9,455 bases of DNA. Origin: an uncultured Acetatifactor sp. (GTDB lineage Bacteria; Bacillota; Clostridia; Lachnospirales; Lachnospiraceae). A program made the translations under genes and the position numbers. The notes under the pieces were generated by a model. It had not been told where the DNA came from, did not search any database, and was given only the letters and a program-made list of their open reading frames with translations. Within the stretch, counting starts at the first letter, position 1; every line of letters starts with the position of its first letter. This document shows positions 1-5,200 of this stretch, piece after piece. The stretch lies in NCBI RefSeq assembly GCF_910585425.1, contig NZ_CAJUCP010000101.1:1-9455 (forward strand), given 5' to 3'.

Positions 1-167
1 TCATGGAGGGGATGCGCTTTTTCCTCCAATGTCTGTCACCGTGACACCGCTGTTCAATGTCGGCGGCACGAAACAGCGAAGATCAGATGCCCTGGACGGG
101 ATTTCCGGTCTGGGGCAGAAAGGAGAAAGGCCCACATGCTAAATGCATTATTCAAATATACTGTCAG

Positions 168-196
168 TTGCATTTCTGCTTGCTTTATGTTAAAAT
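168..196 (+). promoter_or_regulatory. Sigma-A-type promoter with extended -10
   Basis: TTGCAT (168-173), a 17-bp spacer and TAAAAT (191-196) with a TG one base upstream of the -10 form a near-consensus vegetative promoter. The 39 nt from 168 to 206 match the promoter before the giant ATPase gene (2202-2240) at 28 of 39 positions without gaps, including CAATA just downstream of the -10. Common descent is therefore more likely than chance. It lies about 220 nt upstream of the first intact gene, so it either gives that gene a long leader or served a gene now lost. Confidence 0.6.
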
Positions 197-383
197 GGCA
201 ATAATCGAAAATCAGGCCTCTTTTTTCCGCGATCCTGCCGTCCGGAGCCGCCAGCACATCAAAAACGCGTCACAAGCAGACCGGAAAAACCTGCGGGCCA
301 GGTGCGCCGCAAAGGCCAAGGTGCCGCGGCCACCGTCATTTGACAGCAGTGGTCATATTGCCGTAAAACAGACATACTGGCTA

Positions 384-392
384 TGATAAAAT
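384..392 (+). promoter_or_regulatory. Extended -10 element before the first CAP gene
   Basis: TGATAAAAT is an extended -10 (TG, one base, TAAAAT). At a 17-bp spacing the -35 position reads TAAAAC, a poor match, so activity would rest on the extended -10 or an activator. Transcription would start near 399 and leave a short leader before the ATG at 423. TATGATAAAAT differs by one base from the TATGTTAAAAT of the promoter at 168-196. Confidence 0.4.
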
Positions 393-422
393 AAAACACA
401 GAAAGGTTTATAGGTAATCATT

Positions 423-1625
423 ATGGCGACAGACAAGAACAGGAGATTCCTCATCCCCGTTACGGCATTCATCATGTCCGTATTCTTATGTGGGTACGGT
501 TTCGATACCCATGCTGCAGCATCCGTACCGGACGCTGTGAAGACCCCGGACGGCACTGCTGCCGTGTCCGCCAGCAGCGCTTCTGGCACAAAATCTGGAG
601 AGCAGCCGAAGACCAGAAGCTCCGTCCGCGACCGTATGCGCGACATGCTCGACGATGAAAAAGACGAAGCTCCCAGCACAAAACCGTCCCAGACGGCAAA
701 GCCCGCCGCTGATGCAGCAGGCATCGAATCCATCGCCGGACTGGCCGACGCATACGCGAAAGCCGAGCTCGACCAAAAATACTGCGTTGTGGACGTGGAC
801 GACGAGCACAATCCCTATGCTGTGGCCTGGGATTACGGCAGAGAATATGACAAGTACGTCAACCTTGTGGACGACACTGGCATGTGGGACATCCTGTTCG
901 ATGCTGAGTTCTACATGGATGCTTATCCCATGCTGTCCATGCTGTATCATGAAGACGAAGACCTGCTCCTGGAGCACTTCCAGACTGTGGGCGTCCATGA
1001 GGGCCGCCAGGGCAGCGAGGACTTCAATGTGGCAGCCTATATGGAGAACTGTGACGGCAAATTGGTCAAGGCGTTCGGCGAGAACTACGAATGCTATTAT
1101 TTCTACTATGCGCTGAACCAGAAGACCGAATCCAAGATTGACACTGCAAATGATGGCGGCTATCCGGTCCAGATGGATATCGTTCTGACAGCCCTTCAAC
1201 GACAGGAAATGAAGAAGATCAACGAATACCGTGACGAAGTCGATGTGGACGACGTCGCTACAAACGCCGAGTTCTTGGCCTTTGCGGATTACCGCGCTTG
1301 GGTGAACTATACCGACGACAAAAAGTACGCACAGTTAGGAAAAGGCCACGACTGGGCGAATGACAATATGAATGCGTTGTACGACATGATGGACAGCTTC
1401 GGCGCCGATGCATTTGCAGAAAACACATATCATGCCGACAACAGTGCTGGCCGCATACCGAATACGAATCATGCAAAAGGCTACCGCGAATCACAAGAAC
1501 ATTACGAATCCATGGTCAACAGCGAATACACATTCGCCGCCCCGTCCAACGTGTACGCACGCTGGTACGACGACGGTCATGTGCATCACTGCCAGTACGA
1601 CCTGTATCTTGACACCTGCAAGTAA
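423..1625 (+). CDS. Secreted CAP-domain protein with EGRQ module
   Basis: This is an exported 400-residue protein. Residues 1-33 are a Sec signal peptide: basic start (K5, R7, R8), hydrophobic core, then a signal peptidase I site around THA-AA. A low-complexity Ser/Ala/Thr/Lys/Asp linker follows to about residue 105. Residues about 120-235 hold the FDAEFY (159-164) and GVHEGRQG (190-197) module found in Clostridia surface proteins. Residues 261-400 form a CAP (SCP/PR-1, YkwD-like) domain that keeps the His-Glu-His positions typical of the family: H309 (HDW), E333 (ENT) and H360 (HYESM). CAP domains bind or cleave varied extracellular targets, and no specific activity can be assigned here. The start is fixed by an in-frame stop at 411-413; the Shine-Dalgarno is weak. 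A 49-codon gene follows after 44 nt and probably shares its transcript. It is paralogous to the protein at 8205-9332 but has a different C-terminal strand. Confidence 0.88.
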   Translation: MATDKNRRFLIPVTAFIMSVFLCGYGFDTHAAASVPDAVKTPDGTAAVSASSASGTKSGEQPKTRSSVRDRMRDMLDDEKDEAPSTKPSQTAKPAADAAGIESIAGLADAYAKAELDQKYCVVDVDDEHNPYAVAWDYGREYDKYVNLVDDTGMWDILFDAEFYMDAYPMLSMLYHEDEDLLLEHFQTVGVHEGRQGSEDFNVAAYMENCDGKLVKAFGENYECYYFYYALNQKTESKIDTANDGGYPVQMDIVLTALQRQEMKKINEYRDEVDVDDVATNAEFLAFADYRAWVNYTDDKKYAQLGKGHDWANDNMNALYDMMDSFGADAFAENTYHADNSAGRIPNTNHAKGYRESQEHYESMVNSEYTFAAPSNVYARWYDDGHVHHCQYDLYLDTCK

Positions 1626-1669
1626 TCAAAAAATCTGTCCAAAAATCATAAACAAAAGGAGATACCACT

Positions 1670-1819
1670 ATGAGAGACGACTTTTTCATGTCCGATATCC
1701 TGTACCTGATCGGCTTCATCATCGGCCGCGGCCTCTGTATCGTCGGCGGGTTCCTCGCCGGCTACATCGGCATCAACTTCCTGATGGCCCTGGCCACCTG
1801 GTACAGCCGCGTCTTCTAA
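1670..1819 (+). CDS. Small Gly-rich membrane peptide, 49 aa
   Basis: This short gene has a good ribosome binding site: AGGAG at 1657-1661, 8 nt before the ATG. The product begins MRDDFFMSDILYL and is almost entirely hydrophobic from residue 10 to 43, with glycines at 16, 19, 21, 26, 27, 31 and 34. R20 in the middle would suit either one long membrane helix or a tight helical hairpin. Its GCC/ATC/CTG-rich codon use matches the neighbouring CAP gene, which supports real coding. A rho-independent terminator starts 28 nt after the stop, so this is the last gene of the CAP transcript. I do not recognise the family. A small membrane partner of the secreted protein, a holin-like peptide or a membrane-active toxin peptide are all possible and not distinguishable here. 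Confidence 0.72.
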   Translation: MRDDFFMSDILYLIGFIIGRGLCIVGGFLAGYIGINFLMALATWYSRVF

Positions 1820-1846
1820 CGGCCCTCGGCCTGGAAGCGCAATGCG

Positions 1847-1885
1847 AAAAGCTCTGGGGGCTTGTCTCCGCAGGGCTTTTTGTTT
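1847..1885 (+). terminator. Rho-independent terminator after the CAP/small-peptide pair
   Basis: AAAAGCTCTG (1847-1856) pairs with CAGGGCTTTT (1871-1880) over 10 bp with a single G-T pair. GGGG and CTCC in the loop can extend the stem. The downstream arm runs into TTTTTGTTT. This closes the first transcription unit and separates it from the ATPase gene. Confidence 0.85.
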
Positions 1886-1967
1886 CCATATCCCAATCGA
1901 ACAGCTCAAATATGATTATAGACGACATCATGCACTGCCCTTTTCATATGCCGGGCGAAAAACGAAT

Positions 1968-2025
1968 CATATCCGTAGTAATTACGAATCCACACGCAGG
2001 AGTCTGCTATATTATTTCCTGTAAG
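1968..2025 (+). repeat. 58-nt intergenic direct repeat, copy 1
   Basis: This block matches 7701-7758 at 51 of 58 positions without gaps, beginning CATATCCGTA and ending CCTGTAAG. The seven differences fall mostly between and within the two inverted repeats, while the flanks, the ATTACGAATCC core and the -10 region are kept. That pattern suggests selection on a regulatory module. This copy is followed by no intact gene for 250 nt. Confidence 0.92.
1974..2013 (+). promoter_or_regulatory. Promoter with two inverted repeats (copy 1)
   Basis: Inside the repeat are an imperfect odd palindrome CGTAGTAATTACG (1974-1986) and an inverted repeat GCAGGAGTCTGC (1996-2007). The right arm of the second supplies the TG of an extended -10, TGC-TATATT (TATATT at 2008-2013). 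No -35 hexamer is apparent at 17 bp; the first palindrome lies just upstream of where it should be, as at an activator-dependent promoter. In this copy the first palindrome has one mismatched pair compared with copy 2. Confidence 0.5.
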
Positions 2026-2070
2026 GCACGCACCTTGACATGGACTTCACAATGACCGTCCGAAGGGATA

Positions 2071-2126
2071 CTTCCCCGGAGAAATACGCCCAATGCCCCA
2101 ATCGGGGCAGGCGTATCAAGGGGAAG
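2071..2126 (+). other. Two-tier stem-loop, possible structured leader RNA
   Basis: CTTCCCC (2071-2077) pairs with GGGGAAG (2120-2126), ATACGCC (2084-2090) with GGCGTAT (2110-2116), and TGCCCC (2094-2099) with GGGGCA (2104-2109). That is 20 Watson-Crick pairs around an AATC tetraloop, with an internal loop and a 3-nt bulge. No T-run follows, so it is not a standard terminator. It begins about 50 nt downstream of the expected start of the copy-1 promoter and ends 75 nt before the next promoter. It could be a small structured RNA, a leader element or the end of a lost mobile element. I recognise no known RNA class. Confidence 0.5.
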
Positions 2127-2156
2127 ACAACGCCGCAGGAAAGATTTCTGACCCAG

Positions 2157-2186
2157 GAATATTTTGGCTGCTCGCATATTTATTTC
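2157..2186 (+). pseudogene. Remnant of a CAP-gene 3' end
   Basis: Positions 2158-2186 are identical over 29 nt to 9187-9215, which encodes the conserved YFGCSHIYF strand of the CAP domain at 8205-9332. Here the same residues are in frame within an open stretch from 2040, but no CAP sequence precedes them and the frame continues into unrelated residues. The other CAP gene in the window (423-1625) has a different sequence at this point, so the scrap comes from a gene like the right-hand one. It is best read as the truncated tail of a third CAP gene or a recombination scar. Confidence 0.7.
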
Positions 2187-2201
2187 AGAAAAAGCTATTG
2201 G

Positions 2202-2230
2202 TTGTTTTTATGTTTGCTATATGCTAAGAT
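2202..2230 (+). promoter_or_regulatory. Promoter of the giant ATPase-protease gene
   Basis: TTGTTT (2202-2207), a 17-bp spacer and TAAGAT (2225-2230) with an extended TG form the nearest good promoter to the ATG at 2278, giving a leader of about 40 nt. Its sequence is related to 168-206. The gene could also be read from the copy-1 repeat promoter further upstream, since no terminator lies between. Confidence 0.6.
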
Positions 2231-2277
2231 AACAATAGACCTTCGTATAAAAATATACCAGAGGAGGAGACAGTCAG

Positions 2278-5200
2278 ATGGAAAACACCACCAGACAGTA
2301 TAATGTTTTGATTTTTCCCTGTTCGGAGACAGGGAACACGCCAAGCTCTACGGTCCATATGGAAGTGGCCGGGGACTTCAAGATGTTTTATGAGGATGCC
2401 CTGAAGTGGATAAGGGCATTTCATGAGCGCCAAACGGCAGACGACAGATTCCGGATACGCGACGGGGAGGAGGATGAAGACCTTTACGTCTGCTGCGATG
2501 AGGCGGAGGTCATCCTTTCGCTGTTGTATTGCTGCAAAGACCACAAGGTCACTGTCAGGGAAATCCTCTATCAGGGAAACCGCTACACAGACATATCGGA
2601 TATTCAGCTTTCAGATGGCTTTGTCGCCGATGAACACGGGTTTGGCGGCGCTGAGCGCACTGATATCCGACTGCATGCGAAGAAGAACGGCCACGATACG
2701 CTGGTATATCTATTCGGGCCGGAATTCGGTTATATTCCCGGGGACGACTACGAGGACAAATTCTGTATTTTCAGATATCCTCTCTCCCACGGCATGGTGG
2801 AAATAGGAAAAAACCAGATGTATTATGCGGGAACCTATCGTTATCACTGTTATGAAGAAGATAGCCTCCACTACTATCCTAGTCGTGATTATGATGACGG
2901 AGTAGAGCTTTTCCTGGAAACAGACGGAAAAAACGTTACGTTCAGCGCACTGCTGGACGGTAGGCTGTATAAGAAGATCAGTAAAGACAACGGAAAAATC
3001 GTCTTCCATTCCATACTGGTCGAAGACGTCCTGCTGGGCACAGGCAGAATTTATGAGGCGTTTGAGGGCGGCACCCGGAGAATCAGCTTTTGGCAGTGCA
3101 GGGATATGCAGGATGTGGAATTCAGGAGGGACGGCGACGGCAGATACCGATATACGGGAGGCAACAGGGAGGTTGCCGAAATATGGGCAGGCGTGTCCTT
3201 CGTTCCTCCCCAGACGCCGGATCCCAACAGCCTGGACCAGAAGTCCGCGCTCAGGTTATGCGAGGACTATATCAACGCGTTTTATGCAGGGCGCCCCGTG
3301 CAAATTCCAGAAGTCCCCGAAACCGGCGCAAGGCCCCCTGAAACCGCCGCAGTTCCCGAAGACAAAAAAATATGGGCGGAGTATCGGAAAATCCTGACAG
3401 ATATCCAGGGGAAATATGGATTGTCGGCGGCAGAGAAGGCGGCATATGGAATGAAGGCGACGTATGCGGAGGCGACGTATGCCGAAGCATTATATGCAGC
3501 CTGCATATTTTTTTCACTGGAGGATACGGAGCTGGAGGAGCTTTTGCCCGCAGAGGAGCTGCGGAAAGAATATGAAGTGCTGAAGGCAGCCCTCAAGGAT
3601 GACCTGAACCTTCAGGCTGACCCGGATGTGTCCGAATTCAGCGAGCTGCGTGAAATCTTTGCCAGGGATTTTTTCTATCTCAACCGGATTACCATCCCCT
3701 TCAAGCCAGAAGACAGATTTCTTCCCATTGTGGATGAAGATGTGCGAAACGGGTCAGTTACCGAATATAACGCAATTTTCACATCGGTATCGCTTGCAGG
3801 GAAATTCCTTTATAATCAAGATCCAGGCAGATATAGGAGAAGAGATTTCCTTTCCATAATAAGATACTATAGAACAAAGAAACCCAGGGACAAATCCGCG
3901 AAAAAGGAAATCGATACTGTCATAGCCCTGCGCAAAAGGCTCCGGGAAGGGCTGCGGGCCAAGGTCAAGGGCCAGGATATGGCGATCGAGAAGTTTGTGG
4001 ACGGCTATATCCGCTATCAGATCCGAGGGAAGATATCGGGCAAGCCCGCAGGCCTTTATCTCTTTGCGGGACCTCCCGGAACCGGCAAGACCGTTCTGAC
4101 GGAAACCTTTGCAGGGCTTAAGGATATGAGGGAGGCGGGATACAAATACAAACGCTTTGATATGTCCGCCTATGGAGGCGGGAGCAGCGACGCCGTGTCA
4201 GGACTGGTGGGCTTCGAACGGACCTGGAGAGCGGCGCAGCCCGGACAGCTCACGGATTTCGTGAAAAAAAATCCCAAATGCGTCCTGCTTTTCGACGAGA
4301 TAGAGAAGGCGAGCCCGCAGGCCAGATTCCTTTTCCTGAGCGTGATGGACGGGGCAGTCCTCACAGATAAATATTATAATGAACCGGTCTCCTTTGAGGA
4401 CGCGATCCTCATATTTACCACAAATGAGGGCAGGGATCTCTATGGAGACAACCGCGAGGCGAATCTGACGGCGCTGTCGGATTCTGCCGTGATAGAAGGC
4501 CTCCAGGCATCAAAGTTCGCGCCGGAGCTGATTTCCCGCTTTATGTCCGGGACAATCGTCATGTTCAACCACCTGGACTATTTTAACATGTCGGCTATCT
4601 TTGAGAATTCCGTGGACAGGGCCATCGCCCAGATATGCAGCAACCGGGATAAGCTGCATTTCGACCTTGTCTATGACGATAAGCTGCCCAAGCTTTATCT
4701 TTTGGGCAAGGGGGACAGAATCGATGCCAGATTCGTCAGCTCAAATGCCCGAAAGACGGTGGAGGATCATTTCCTGGAAGCCGTGGAATATATGGGCAAA
4801 CGCTATCCCGGAAAACTGGGGGAGTTAAAGAAGGCATCGGTCTCGGTAGATGTAACAGAGGAGATCCGGAAATATTTTGAGATGACACAGAATCCGCGGA
4901 TTCTTCTGTACGCGGAAGGGGGCACGGCGCTGTATACAGGCGAGACTGCCCGTCTGCGCAACGGCTTCCTTCCGGAGAGGGGACTGAAGGAATTGGGGCA
5001 GATAGCGGTCTGCGACCTGGCAGAGAAAGCGGAAAGCGAAAAAGAGCATAAAAAAAGCTTCCGGGAATTCCTTCAAGACTGCAATTGGAACAGCCGCAGG
5101 AGAGAGGACAGATATGACGCAATCCTGATAGATTTAGGATGGGATTCCAAAAACTACAAGGCGACAGAGGGCTATAAGTGCCTGAAGGCCGCGGCGGAAG

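Larger units (their letters stand above)
1..422. other. 5' region without a convincing gene
   Basis: No reading frame here has both a ribosome binding site and recognisable protein content. A 109-codon open frame (57-386, + strand) reads through the region, but it lacks a Shine-Dalgarno sequence, its composition is not protein-like, and it resembles no family I know, so I do not call it. What can be seen is a 13-nt odd palindrome near the left edge (34-46), a good extended -10 promoter (168-196) and a second extended -10 element just before the first gene. Whether 200-420 is a long leader or the remains of a lost gene cannot be decided from the sequence. Confidence 0.5.

Noticed and set aside
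57..386. 109-codon open frame on the + strand
   Set aside because: No ribosome binding site, atypical composition, no family resemblance, and a promoter lies inside it.
354..392. Possible third, decayed copy of the 58-nt repeat (CATATTGCCGTAA)
   Set aside because: Only about 11 bases align and an insertion is needed; the palindromes are absent and the distance to the -10 differs.
1501..1512. ATTACGAATCCA identical to the core of the copy-1 repeat
   Set aside because: A 12-nt match is expected by chance a few times in a window of this size, and here the bases are explained by the CAP HYES codons.
2040..2303. 87-codon open frame treated as an intact gene
   Set aside because: No Shine-Dalgarno before 2040; it runs through the stem-loop, the CAP scrap and the promoter and RBS of the next gene. 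Read instead as a remnant.
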